The notes: a model not told the origin generated them from the sequence alone. 64,000 bases of DNA from Pelomonas sp. Root1237 (GCF_001425055.1 NZ_LMDK01000016.1:711864-775863); one strand, 5' to 3'; shown: positions 33,640 to 46,600, counted from the stretch's first letter. Numbers and translations: made by a program.

Positions 33640-33840
33640 GGCTCGGGACCGCCGCCGTGCGTGGCCTTGTACAGACCCTTGAGCTTGTGCGCGATCTCGT
33701 CCCAGTCCAGCAGCTCGTGCAACTTCATCGTTGGCGAGTCCTGAACCAAAGGCTTGGCGCCCATGAGGAAGAAGCTGTCCATGGCGCCATTGCACCGCAC
33801 CCTTCAATACCGCGCGTCAGGGAAGTTATGCAGCGGTCTC
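33640..33840 (-). mobile_element. Inverted 5' fragment of the same IS5-type element
   Basis: On the minus strand this repeats the first 200 or so bases of the complete copy: the terminal repeat (33820-33840) and the first about 50 codons of the transposase (MDSFFLMGAKPLVQDSPTM to ATHGGGPEP), with a few substitutions and a six-base deletion after GLYK. It breaks off in the transposase gene exactly where the right end of the complete copy begins. The rest of this copy is missing, so one element inserted into another and the far side was deleted. Confidence 0.85.
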
Positions 33841-33920
33841 GAACCGCGCGAACCGAAAACCGAAAACCGCCGAACGAACCGCCGAACCGCCGAACCGTGA
33901 ACCGTGCGAACGGCGTGCGA
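33841..33920. repeat. CGAACC-rich degenerate tandem tract
   Basis: About 80 bases made largely of variants of CGAACCGC, including CGAACCGAAAACCGAAAACC and CGAACCGCCGAACCGC. Spacing is irregular (6-12 bases). It sits between the IS fragment and the 3' end of the probable immunity gene. No function is evident; slipped-strand expansion is likely. Confidence 0.6.
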
Positions 33921-33938
33921 ACCTTGGAAATCCCATGT

Positions 33939-34202
33939 TCAATAAAACACCTTCTGATAGATCCTTTCTAACCAAATTCGAGCCTCAGCATCTGACTCGA
34001 ATTCGTTCGCGGTGATTTCATTTATCCCGTTAGCAATCCCCTGAGGATTGGCAATTAAGTATTCAAATTGATTCTTCAGGGCGCCAATATCGAATTTCGC
34101 AACTCCACCCTTAACAAGCTCCGCCAACTCGTCAACTTCGTACCACTCAACATGACAAAAGCTCCGCAAAATGCGACCAATCGGATTTTCTAATTGCATC
34201 AT
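33939..34202 (-). CDS. Probable immunity protein for the giant RHS toxin
   Basis: An 87-residue, mildly acidic protein beginning MMQLENPIGRILRSF and ending WLERIYQKVFY, mostly helical, with no signal or membrane segment. I do not recognise its family. The case for immunity is position: its ATG overlaps the stop of the 4763-residue repeat protein by four bases (ATGA), it is the only gene downstream in that direction, and it shares the AT-richness (about 38-53% GC in lines I counted) of the toxin tip and not of the repeat body. Small cytoplasmic proteins in this place normally bind and block the cognate C-terminal toxin. Whether it is still expressed, with the IS element just behind it, is not known. 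Confidence 0.65.
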   Translation of the reverse strand: MMQLENPIGRILRSFCHVEWYEVDELAELVKGGVAKFDIGALKNQFEYLIANPQGIANGINEITANEFESDAEARIWLERIYQKVFY

Positions 34203-34690
34203 AGCACTCCCGGCTCAGGGAACATAGTGTTAAATCTCCATACCCCTGTTGAATTTTGCTTATATCTAATTACCATATAGGAATTATCAAGAAAGACGGT
34301 AGCACCTGAACCTAATGGATTATTTTTTGACCCATACCTACTAACACCAAATACAAAGTCTCTAAAATCCGCCCCATAAATCTCTTTAAGCGGTATTTTG
34401 ATTTCCGCTCGACCGTCTATAGAGCCCGAGGTGGCGTCTAGAAACTTCTGGCTATTTCGGGCATAGCGTTCCGAAAATACATACGCTTCGTCGCTGACTA
34501 TTTTGGTAGCATGTTTAGCATAGCCATGGTCACCTCCATGCACACCATCGATTGGCGTGCCAGTCATTGGATCAAGTCCCTCCACAACGCGCCCTTCTAA
34601 TTGCATTCGAGTCACCTGGGCTCCATGACGCTGCACTCCATGCCCTTCTAGAAGCAGTTCGCCAATCCGAGCTTGGACGGGATCAACAGT
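34199..34690 (-). other. C-terminal variable tip, candidate RNase-type toxin domain
   Basis: Residues about 4601-4763 of the repeat protein. Base composition drops sharply here. The domain starts RIGELLLEGHGVQRHGAQVT, includes HGGDHGYAKHATKIVSDEAY and ends VIRYKQNSTGVWRFNTMFPE. A helix carrying two His residues, then an Arg, and a last strand with Arg/Thr before FPEP recalls BECR-fold ribonuclease toxins (CdiA-CT RNase A-like/EndoU group). This is pattern memory, not an alignment; a different nuclease or ADP-ribosyl-transfer activity cannot be excluded. Confidence 0.45.
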
Positions 34691-37600
34691 ATTGGAAAAG
34701 CGCTCCAGTTCGAATAACGGAGGGAATGCATTGGCCTGCCCGAACCTGAGCTGTGCTGGTCGGATGTTCCAATCAGGCAATCCCATGCTCCGGAATTCAG
34801 TCGCCAATTCTCGGACTGCCGCGCCACCTCCTAGTGCGATCGGCAGCACGCCTGCCAGTGCCAATTCGCCCCAGCTGAAGTCTTGGATCCCGTAACGACC
34901 ATTCGAGAGGCTATTCGTCCCGATTTGCATACCTTGCAACGCGGCGTCGCCGGCCATGCTGCTCACTACCATCGCGCTACGCGCTCCAAGCCACCCCAGG
35001 CGCGCCAATCCAGCAAAGGCTGCTCCCCCAGTGAAGATGCTTGCTGTACCGAACGCCGAAGTCAGCGCAAAGTCAGTCACCTTGTCAGTAAGGTGGGCGA
35101 ACGGATTGTTCGGGTCGGCGCGCGCGGCCTCATCCAAGTTTGGCTGCTTGTAGGCCTTCGGGATAGCTCGAAGCACGTTGTCCTCACCCAGATTCCAGTA
35201 GGCCTGCTTGGTGCTGAGGTCGAACGAGTATGTAACGGAACTGCCGTCGAGCTTGGTCAACGCGCTTGGAGTTGCCGCTCGCAACGTCGAGTCAATACGA
35301 AGACTTGACAGAACTTGACCAAGAACGGGCCCGTCGGCTGCAGCGCGCGCCCGGCGAGACGCCGTATCGGCAGCAAAGTCCACCAGCGCGCGCGGCTCGG
35401 ATGCCTCCACCGACATCCTTCTGATGCTCCCATCGGCCATGCGATATCGGCCACCGCCCAATGGGATGGCTCGGGCCACAGGCGCACCATCATCCTCATC
35501 CGCCGCGCCGGCTGCTCTTAAAGCGGCAGGAGCCGGATACCGCGCCAGCAAGCGCTGGGTTTCGGTGTCGTCACTGCCCCAGCGGCTGTAGTCTTTGCTC
35601 TGGCTCGTCAGGCTCTCACCAATTGCACTGCCAAGCCCGCCCAACCCCACGTCACGCCAGTCCAAGTTTCCAACACTGACAACACCAAAACTGAAACCAC
35701 TGCCCCAACTGGACAATTGCGGCTCCAGCGACGCCGAGAAGCTGTAGCTACTGCTCAGCATCTGATTCGCCGACCAGTTGTTCGTTGCACCGGACTCCAC
35801 GTCGGAAGTCCAATTGCCTGTACCGCTGTAGCTGGCACTGAACAACGCCTGGGTGACCGCATCGGCTGAGAGCGGCGTAGCCGCACTCGCCGACCGATTG
35901 AAGTCGTAATAGCCGACGCTCGCCGCGCTGTCCGCGTTTCGCCTGTTGGCGCTCTGACCACTGCTCTCGCCACTGTCGTAGGACTGAACAAAGCTCCTGT
36001 TACCGCTGATCCAACGACCGTGCGGGTGCACGAGGGGCTCCACGGGATGCGCCTCTCGCCAGTCCATGCTCTCAATCAGCTTCTTATGGGCGCTCTGACT
36101 GAAAAGTGTCGGGTCGACGGCCCCAATCGCCTCCCCCGGGTTGTACGGCCGCCAGGTCGAAGCGTTGTTGTGGATGTTGGTGACCTTGTTGGGAATGACG
36201 ATCACACGGCCAGCCACGAGTGCCCCGTCGGTCAGCATGCCGTTGCTCTCGGCGATCAGATACCAGAGGCTGGAGTCACCCCACATTGCCTGGGCGATGT
36301 CACGCAGCGTCTCGCCGTTACGCCTCACGGTGTAGCTGCTGGCGGCGTTGCCGGGGAAGTTGTCGTTGATAGGCTCGTAGTTCTGGTCGAAATCCGCGCT
36401 GGTCACGGGACTGGGATTCTTGTAGCGCTCGCGGCGCTGGTCTGCGGTTTCAGCCGACCCGCGGCGCGCCAGCTCCTCTGCGTAGCTCACTCGCGACTTG
36501 TCGTCAGGCGTGTTGCCCACGTCCCCGACGCGATGGCCGTCGGCGTAGTAGAAGTAGTGTGTTCCGTTGGTGCCCGAGCGGCGAAGCACCTGGCCGTTGG
36601 CGTTGGTGACATAGCTGCGACTGACTCCACTGCCATCGTCGAAGGTGCTGCTGATATGGCCGTTGATGTCGTAGCCTAGGGTCGTATAGTTTTCCTGACC
36701 CGCCCCGGCCTTTGTGATCTTGGACTGCTGCTCGGAGTCCCAATACTTGTACTGGTAGGTCGTGGTGGTGCTGAAGCCACTGGTGGGTTGCTGAACGCTC
36801 GAAGCGAGCGCTCCGGTGCCGGTGTCGCTGGTAGTCGTGTCGGCAGTGCTCGTGTAGTACTTGTACGTCAGCGTGAAGTTGCCGCTGGTATCACCAAGGT
36901 TGTCGATCTTGCCGATGAAGCTTTGCGCGAGCAGCCGGTTGTCCTTGTCGTAGGTGCTGGCAGTGGACTGCTTGTTTTGCAGGTCGGTCAGCAGCACCGT
37001 GCGGCCGATGTCGTCGAGCTTGCGGGTGGCCACGAGCGTCGTGCCCTGCTTGGTGGTTTGCAGGTAGCCGTCCTGGCTGTAGCCGTATGTCTCGTCGATG
37101 GTCTGCGCAACGTTGCCTGATTGGTAGGTGTAGGTCGCGAGGCGGCGCTGGCTGACCTTGTCATAACCCAGCTGGGTGCCCTCGGTGCCGCGCTTGATGA
37201 CAACACCGGTGTCGGCCAGACCGGTGCCACGCGTCGTGGTGGCCACCCCGGCGCCGGTCTCCAGCCGCCCCTTGCTGACGACGAAGCGGTTGAGCTTGTC
37301 GTAGGCGTACCAGTAGTCCTGCGTGCCGCCGCCCAGTAGCCCGGCCAGACCGTCCCAGTAGGTGGCGGTGATGCGGCGGCGGTTGCCGACGGCGTCGAAC
37401 TCGTAGGCCACGTCGAAGAAGTTGGCATCGCGCACGCGCGAGATGCGGTTGAGCTCGTCGTAGGTGATGGTGGCGTTCTGGTAGGCGGTCGTCTTGGTGC
37501 CGTTGACAAGGCTGAAGGTGCCCTCAGCCACGCGGTTCCCGGCGTTGTCGTAGGCATACTCGCTGGTGATGCCTTGCGTGTTGTCGGTGAAGGAGCGGAT

Positions 37601-40600
37601 GTAGCCGTTGGCGTAGTAGGTGTAGTCGACGTTCTGGCTGGTGCTCTGGCCCGTGTGTACGGTGCTGGTCTGCTTGACGAGCTGGGCGGCGCTGTTGAAG
37701 GTGTAGGTGAACTGCGCGCCGCTGAGGTCCTGGTGCCAGGTGGTGTGGCCGAAGTAGTCGACCTTGTCGATGAGGCTGCGCCCGTCGGTCTGCAGCGTGG
37801 TGCGCACGTAGCCGCCGGTGGTGGTGGCCGCACCGCCGGCGCCAGCCACGCTGGTGATGCCGCTGGCACCGGCCTGGCGCAGCTCGTAGGTGTAGCCCGT
37901 GACGAAGCCGTTGCCGGAGACGGTCTGCACGACGCGCTGCAGGGCGTCGTAGTCGGTGCGGGTGGTGATGTTGAGCGCGTTGGTGGCGGTCAGGCGCTGG
38001 CCGAGTTCGTCGTAGGCGTAGGTGTCGCTGAGGTCGCGGCCGGTGGCGAGGGTGTCGCTGGTGGCGTTGGCCAGGCGCTGCACGCCCTTGCGGGTGACGG
38101 TGGTGAGCAGGCCGCGCTTGTCGTAGCTGCGTTCGGTGACGGCGCCCTCGGCGTCGGTGGTCTTGCGGGCGTCGCCGAAGATGTCGTACTGGCTCGTGCG
38201 GATGCCGCCGCCGGTGGCGTTGTAGGCATCGGCGCTGCCACCGGCAGCATCGAATTCGCTGATGACCAGGGCATCGTCGCCGCGGCTGCCGGCCAGGTAT
38301 TGCACGCGGCTGAGGTTGCCGTTGGGGTCGAGCGTGGTGCTCCCTTGCAGCATGGTGGTGTGCCGGCCCAGCAGGTCGTAGCCGAACCGGGTGATGGGCC
38401 GGGCGCGGTAGCGGTAACCGTTTTCTGCGGTGACGAAGGTCTCGGGGTCGAGCTTGGCGATGAGCTGGCCCTGGGTGTTGTATTGCAGCGTGGTCTTGGC
38501 GCTGGCAAGTTGGTCGGTGGTCAGGGCGGTCAGCGCGGACTGGTTCTTGCTCTTGCGGTCGTCGTTGATGGCGGCAAGCATGCGTTCGGCGACACGTTCG
38601 TCGCGCTCCTCCACCACGTCGCCGAAGGCGTTGAAGGATTGGAAGCGTTTGATGGTGACCTTCTCACCGGTGTTCAAAAGCTGCACCTGTTGCAGGAGCC
38701 TTGCAGCACCGCTGCCGTCAATGTCGACCTTACCCTCCTGACGCAAGGGGTTGCCGACCTCATCACGGAAAATAGTCCCATCGGCATTCAGCATATCAAC
38801 GGAATATGAATATATGCAACCGGCAGAAACCATATCCCTCGCATCAAGGCGGAACCATGTGTAGCCCGATCGCCCCCCTTGCGTGGGCTCATAAGTACCA
38901 GTTACTCTACGAGTGATTCCGTTGACCGTAATGTTCGCATTCTTGATATTTCTACCTTGAACGTAGAATTCGATCGGCATCACCGTGGGATCAACAACAT
39001 CCGTTGTTGAAATCGTACCGTCATTATATATTCTTATCGTAATTGTCTTTGATACCAATTCAGAATTCCAGAATTGATTCACCTTAAGATAAAGAATCTT
39101 CGGGGAAGGCGCCGTTCCTGTCGGGCGATATTTCCCAACCACCATTTCCGTTTCAAGATAAGGTGAGGAGTAGGAGGTGCTTCCTTCCAAAAATGCACCC
39201 GACGCGTCGGTCAGTTGATAGCTTCGTTCGACCCACCCCCCTGGATTCGAAGCAATGACGGAAAATTTTACCGATCCTACTTGACGATCGTTATCTTTCG
39301 CGGGCAAATCAGTCCAAGCAATATTTCCTGCACCATCGACTTCGAAGGTGCCGCGGCCCATAGCAAGAGTTCGACCTATGGGGTACGAGCTTGTGCTGGT
39401 AATGGCGGCGTACTGAAAATACTGGACCCCCTTACCCTTGAAGCTCTCCAAGTTCAAGGAGAATACTCCACTATTGTCCAGCGAGAAAATTGTAGGACTA
39501 AAATCGCTAAGACCTTCGTTTATATCGAACGAAAATAGTAGTTGCCTGCTGCCCGGCTGGGTGATATTGAGCTTGGGAACCGTGCCGTTGGTCAATGTAA
39601 AGTTCTGCGCCCGCGGCAATATCGTTGCCGACTGCACCAATGCATTCGGCGGTTGCCAGGCCGGCACCCATGCAGTATTGAACTGCGACTGCATCGTCAC
39701 CGCGCTCTTGAGCACATCGATCTGCGGATCAATGGTCTGGGTGATGAGGTTGCGGGCGTTGTAGACGGAGACCCGCGAATACAGCGGCAAGAAGGCGGTG
39801 TCGGCCGGGTTGCGCTTGCCGGAGGTGGCCTGCTGCAGGGTGAGGCTGCGCAGGTCGATGGCCACGTCCAGCCCGGCCACCTTGTAGGTCGCGTCGCCAT
39901 TGCCGCGGATCTCGCGGGTCATATTCCCGTTGGCGTCATAGACGTAGAACTTGATTGCCCCGTCGCCCGAATTCGTCTTCACGACCTTGCCCAGCGTGGA
40001 GTACTCGGCGAATTCCTCCCAGCCGTCGCCGATGCCCTTGGCGCTGAACTCGCCGAAGGCGTTGTAGCGGGTTTTGCGGGTCTCGGCCGCGGCGGTCTTG
40101 TCACTCTCCCAATGCTTCTCCACGACGATGCGCCCTGCCGCGTCGAACTCGTAGCTGGTGATGATGTCGCGCAGCTTGGGGGCGCTGGCGGTACTGTCCG
40201 AGCGGCGCACGTCCTTGTTCACGCGCCGGGCGAGGTTGCCGTTGGCGTCGTAGGCATAGGTCGTGATGGCGCCGGCGGCGTCCGTCGTCTGCACGAGCAG
40301 GCCGTTGGCGTCGTAGCCGCTGAGCGTGATGCGGTCGTCCGTCTCGACGGTGGTGTCCCTGCCGCGCTGGATGCGCCGCCTGACCTGCCCCAGGCCGTCG
40401 TACTCGGTATCGGTGGTCGGACGGACGTTGGCGTTCAGGTAGTCCACATACCCCGGCGCCTCGCGCCGTGTCTCACGGCCCAGGGCGTCGTAGGTGATGT
40501 CGGTCTGCTCCCAGGTCAGGGTCGTGCCGACCTCCGCGGCCAGCGCCTGGGTCTGCGTGACGGCGCCCAGGCCGTTGTACTGGTAGCGGGTGATGGCGGT

Positions 40601-43600
40601 CGTCGTGCTCTGCGTGCGGGTGCCGCTGGCGTCGACGGTGTCCTGCGCCACGTTCAAGAGGCGCTGCTCGGTGACGCGGCCCAGCCGGTCCAGGCTGACC
40701 TCGGTGATGCGGTTTTGCTCGCCGGTAGGCACGAACTGCCCGGCGATGACGGGGATGAGCTGCGCCGGGTCGTTGGTGGCGCCGGCGCTGGCCAGCTTGT
40801 CGGCTTGGCGGGCGTAGCCGCCCGGCAGCATCGCGGCGTAGCGGGTTTGTTTGGTGGCGACGTTGCCCGCGTGGCCGTACTCCCACGCGACGGCCGCGCC
40901 GCCGGCGTCGATGGACAGGGTCCGCCGGCCGTTGCCGTCGAAGTACTCGAAGCTGGAGTTGTCCCGCCCATCCTTGCGCTCGGTGAGGTTGCCCACCGCG
41001 TCGTAGAAGAAGCTCTGCAGCACCGTGTTCTTCGGCGTCAGGCCGCTGATGACGAGGTTGGTGCCGTCACCGCTGCTCCAGGCGTAGAGGTTGTCCAGCG
41101 AGGTCTGGGTCTTGCGGTTGAGCGCGTCGTACAGGGTGCGCAGCGTGCGGTCGTTGGCGGTGTCGGCGGTGGCCGCGGGCGCGCTGCCCACCGGGTCGAG
41201 GGTCACGCCGTCGGCGATGCGCGTGGCGTAGACGGTTTGCACGACCTGGTTGCCCGCGGCGTCGTAGCTGGCGCGCGAGGCGACGCGGTCGGCGCTGATC
41301 TCCAGCGTCTTTTGGTCGAGCGCGTCGTACCAGGCCACGGAGCGCCTGCCACCGCTGACGGTGAGGCCGTCGGCCTGGAGCTGGCCGTGGCTGACCTGCT
41401 CGATGACGTTGCCGCGGGCGTCGTAGCGCATCGCGTCGGCCGGCGTGACGGTGCTGGTGCTGCCGTCGGCGGCGGTGGCCGTGTAGCTCATGCCGATGCG
41501 CCGGACCAGGCGGTCATTGGCGTCGTAGGCCATCTGCGTGGTGCGCTGTTCCGGCAGGCCCTTGGCTTCGATGCTGGTGATGCGGTTGCCGCGGCTGTCG
41601 TACTGGTATTCGTTGACGACGTTCTTGAGCGCGCCGGTGCCGTCCTTGGCCTGCACAGGCAGGGTTTCGGTGAGCAGGCGCCCGAGGCGGTCGTAGGTGT
41701 AGGTGACGGTGGCGCCGAGCTTGTTCTTGACGCTCAGGCGCTGGCCGTATGCGTCCAGCACATCGGTACCCTCGACGTAGTTCTCGGCGTCGGTCTCCTG
41801 GAGCAGGCGGCCGTTGCGGTCGTAGGTGCGGCTCGTGAGGGCGTCTGCCGTGGCGGCGGTGAGCACGTAGGCCCCATTGGCCTGCGCCGCGGTGGCCAGA
41901 ACGACGGCTTGGCCGCCCGAGAGCGTGCCTTGCACTTTGGCGTCCACGCGCAAGCTGCTGGTGAGGTTGCCGAAGGCGTCGTAGCCATAGGCAGTGAGGT
42001 AGCGCTGTGCATCGACGGTCTGCAGTAGGCGCCCAGCCTTGTCGTAGACCTGGTAGCGCTTGTAGCCGCGTGCATCGGTGATGACGCTGGCGTGGCCGAA
42101 GGCGTCGTAGTCCGTCGCGGTGACGCCGCCCAGCGCGTCGGTGACTGTCGTGACGCGGCCGGCGGCGTCGTAGCCGTAGTCGGTGGTGTAGAGCTTGCGC
42201 AGCGCGGTTTGCGCCGCGGCCTTGGCATCGGCGGCCAGGGTGGAGAGGTCAGCGGCGTAGCCCAGCCGCGCGCGCTCGGCCTGCTCCCAGGCGCCGGTGC
42301 CTTCGGTCAGCGCGACGCCGCGGGGGTCGATCTCGTGCCACAGGCGGCCCTGGGCGTCGTACTCGAAGCGCGTGGTGCTGGCCAGTGCCGTGCCGTCGGC
42401 GCGCGTGATCGAGATGCGTTGGCCGGCGCCGTTGTAGGCGTAGCGCGTCGTGCTGGCTTGCCCCACCACGTTGCCAGCCAGGACCTCGGTCTCCAGCCGG
42501 CCGGCGGCGTCATAGGTGAACTGGGTCTGCACGCCATTGCCATCGGTCTCAACGCTCAGTCGCCCGGCGCGGTCGAGTTCACGGATGACGCTGGTCGCCG
42601 CACCCAGACCCGGAAGTGCAACCGTCAACGTGTTCAGCACGGGGGCAAAGGCAGCAGGCGTGTAGCTGCCGCTGCCACTCAGGCGGCTGGCATAGCGCAG
42701 TGCCGTCGTGCGGGCGTTGGCGTCGTCGTAGCGCGTCTCGGTGACATAGCCTTCCGCGTCAATCGCAAAGCGCTGGCGGCCCGCTGCGTCGTAGGCAAAT
42801 TGAGTAACGCGGCCTTTGAGCGGCGGGATCTCCTCGACGTTGTCGACGTAGCTGATCGTTTGACCTGCTGGCAGGTCTGAGGCACGCGAGACGGCAAACT
42901 CAACCCGAACGGACTGCCAGTCCGTCGTCGGCTCGACAATCGTTGCCGCCAAGCCACTGGCGCGCGACGTGCCTTTTTCATAGACAAAGACGCGCGCGCC
43001 GGTGGCGGTTGACTCCATCTCGATGCTGTACGTCTTGCCCGGAACGTAGACCCCGATGTCCACCTCCACAAACGTTCCGGCGGGTAGCTGTCGGCACTGG
43101 GTATAGACGTGGCCGTTGTTCTTGAAAATCAGGGCCGCTCGGCTCATACCACCAGCCCCATCCTTGAGCATGATGTGCGTCGTCTGCTGGAGGTGAACCG
43201 GCTGATAGTCGAGTTTGAGTACAGACCCCACCGGCATCTGCTTTGGGCTGGTCATGAGCGCATAGCCACCGTTCGGCAGCGGCTCGCTGACCAGCTTGAG
43301 CCGCCCGGCTTCCCATATGCCGACGGAGCCCCCTAGCCCGTCCATGTCCCTGTTGAACTCGCGTTTGGTCGGCGAATAGATCGCCGCGAGGTCAGCCTCG
43401 CTTGGCACGGTGCCGACGCTCCAGGTCCAGGGCTGCTCGTGCTCCACGCTCGCCACGATCCGGCCTGCCGCGTCATAGCGCCGCTCGCTCACGAAGCCTT
43501 CTGCATTGACGACGAACCGCTGATTGCCAACCTTGTCGTAGGCGTAGCGGGTGACGTGATCCTTGGCATCGACCTTGACCAGCTTCCCATAGATCGCGGA

Positions 43601-46600
43601 GGCCGACATGCCCACACTGCCCCCAGTGATGATCTGCTCGTACCTGCGTTCCAACACGAGCCGGTTGGCACCGTCGTACTTGCGTTCCGTGACCTGCCCC
43701 AGGGCGTCGACGCTGTAGATCAAACGGCCATCGCCGTCGTAGGAATTGATGCTGAGCTGCTCGGCCGGGCCGGCGCTCAATATGTCCAGAGCAGTACGCA
43801 GTTCGTCGTAGGTCTTGCTGGCCCAGCCCGCCGCCAGCGTTGTGGCATAGGCCCGGATGGCCGTGACACGGCCTTCACCGTCGTAGTCATATCGCGTGGC
43901 GGCACCAAGGGCGTCGACGCCGTAGCGCAGGCGATCGGCGTTGTCGTAGCTGTAGCGGGCCGTGACGTTGTTCTGCGAGTCACGCTTCAACAGCAGACGC
44001 CCGGCCGCGTCGTACTCGTAGCTGGTCTTGAGTTTCAGCCCGTCGGGGTCGACGGTCTCGGACGTGCGTCGGCCCAGGATGTCGTATGCATAGGCCACCT
44101 TGCGGGCGGAGGTCGTGCCGGCTCCGTCGATGACGGTGAGCACTCGGCTCTGGGCGTCGTAGCTGTAGCTGGTCTTGAGCTTGAGCCCGCCGGTCACGTC
44201 GTCGACGATGACGTCGGCAAGTTCACCCCTGGCGTTGTAGACCTGCGTTGTGACGGTGCCGCGAGGGTCGGTGATCTTGAGCTTGCGCCCCTGTCCGTCG
44301 TACTCGTAGCGGGTCTGCAGGTTCAGCCCCACACCGTTGACCAGCGGGTCCACCGTCTGTATCAGCACGCGGTTGGCGGCGTCGAAGCTGTAGCTCGTCG
44401 TGCTGGCGGCCCCGTCATTGATCGGGGCACCGCCGGCGTTGGCCTTCAGTCCTTGAACGACCTGGATGAGGTTGTCGTTGGCGTCGTAGCCGTTCTGCGT
44501 GACGTTGCCCAGCGCATCCGTCACGGTAAGCAAGTTACCGTGGGCGTCGTAGGCGTAGGTGGTGGTCGCCCCGGCGCCGTCGGTGACCTTGTAGACCTGC
44601 CCGTGGCGGTTGTACTCGGTGACGGTTTGGATACCTGCCGCCGTCTTTACCGTCAGCTTGCGATTGACGGCGTCATGGGTGTAGGTGACGGTGCTGATGG
44701 TGCGATCAACACGGGTGACCGTTCGATCCAGCGCGTCGTACGTGGTCGATGTGGTGCCGGCCGGCCCGGCAATCGTGATCTTGCGGCCAGTGCCACCGTC
44801 GCGCAGATAGGTGTACTGAGTGATCCGGCTGAGTTCGTCGGTGGTGTTGTAGAGCCGACCGAGTGCGTCGAAGGTCGCGCCCGTGATCACGGCGCTTGCC
44901 AGCCCCGGGCCGCCGCGTTCGGTTCGAGTGGCGTTGCCGCGCCGGTCGTAGCCATAGTCCAGCGTGAGGCGGCGCGCGTTGGCGGTGCCCACAGGATCGA
45001 TGTCGCGGATCTCTTTGCTGAGCTGGCCGAAGGCGTTGTAGCTGTAGTCGGCCTTGTTGCCCAGCGCATCAATGGCCTGCTGGATGAGGCCGCGCTGGTT
45101 GAAGGTCACCGCACTGCGGTTGTCCAGGCCGGCGTTGTTCAGCGCGGCAATCGCGCTTGACAGCGAGATGTCAGCTGCAGGCGCACGGCTCACAACCGCT
45201 GTGTCAGCTTTGCCACCTACCAGACCGGTGGCGTCGGCCACCGAGAGTCGCTGGCTGCGCGTGACCGTGGCCTGCACTTCACTGAAGTTGCTGTAGATCG
45301 TCTCCGTGACCTCGCCACCCTTGATCGGGTCGCGCAGGATGGCGTAGACCTGACGGCCTTGCGCGTCGTAGTAGAAGAAGGTCTTGTTGCCGCGCGCATC
45401 GGTCACGCTGGTTCGGCGGCCTGCAGCGTCGTAGGTGGAAGTGGTGCTTGTGGCATCGCCTTCGATCTGCGTGCTCTGCACGCGGCCCCAGTCGTCGTAG
45501 CTGATGTTCTGCTTGCGCTCCTCGCCCGAGCCCTTGGCCAGCGTGGTGGATTTGAGGCGCTGAAGGCTGTCGTAGTCGTAGAAGGTGACGGTGCCGTCCG
45601 CTGCCGTCTCCTGCTCCAGCAAACCCCGGTTGTTGTACGTCTTGCTGGTGGACAGGGGCAACTTGGGACTGCTCAACGAGGTCCGCAGGGCCGCGGTGAG
45701 GTCGCCGGTCTTGAACAACTTCAAGCTTGCCGGGCTCCCGCTGATCACAGGCTTGATGGCCTGGGTGAGATAACTGATGCCTCCCGCGGGCCGGCCTGCG
45801 GTATCGAACTTGTACTCCGTGAGGTAACCCTCGGCATTGACTTGGGCGATTTGGCGGCCCGCTGTGTCATAGACCCATTGAGTGAACTCGTCGTCACTCA
45901 ATGGCGCGAGGGCTTGCAAGTCGGCCAGCGAAGGATTGGCACGCTGTGCATCGCTCAGAAGGGCGGAGCGGCGCAGTTGCGAGAGCATGTTGCCCGCCGC
46001 GTCGTACTTCCAGACGGTGAGGCCGCCGTCGCCATCCACACGGGCTGCAAGGCGCCCCGTGGCGTCGTACAGGTTGCGGGTCGTGCGGTCGCGCGCCGCG
46101 TCGGCAGTCGGCGTCGGCAGGGTAGGCACATTGGCTTGCGTGGTACCCGAGCTCGCAATCAGGCGTGCGGCGCTCACGGCAGCAGCACTCAAGACGGTGG
46201 CATAGCGGGTCTGGGCTGTCAGGGCCGAGGTGCCGTCGTACTTGTTCTCGGTCAGGTAGCCGTCGGCGTCCAGCGTGCCGGCCAGCCGGCCGGCGGCGTC
46301 GTAGCAGAAGGTCGTGACGCGGTCATTCGTTGCATCGACCGCGGGACGGACGTCTGCCACCGTCTTGGCGGTGGGTTGGCCCTGGGCGTCGCTCAAGCTG
46401 GCCCGCGTGGCTTCGCTCACCAGCGTGGCGTAGGCCACCGTCTGGATCAGCCGGCCCGCGCCGTCGTAGAGGTATTCGGTGAGCTGGCCGTTGGCGGCGA
46501 TGTCGGCGCTCTTGCGACCGCTGACGTCGTACAGGGTGTGGCTGGAGACGCTGGTGGCGTCCTGCACGCGGCGCAGCTGACCCGCCGCGTCGTAGAAGTA

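Noticed and set aside
32451..33647. Possible target-site duplication of the insertion sequence
   Set aside because: CTCGGG occurs near both ends but at different distances from the terminal repeats, so it is not a true duplication.
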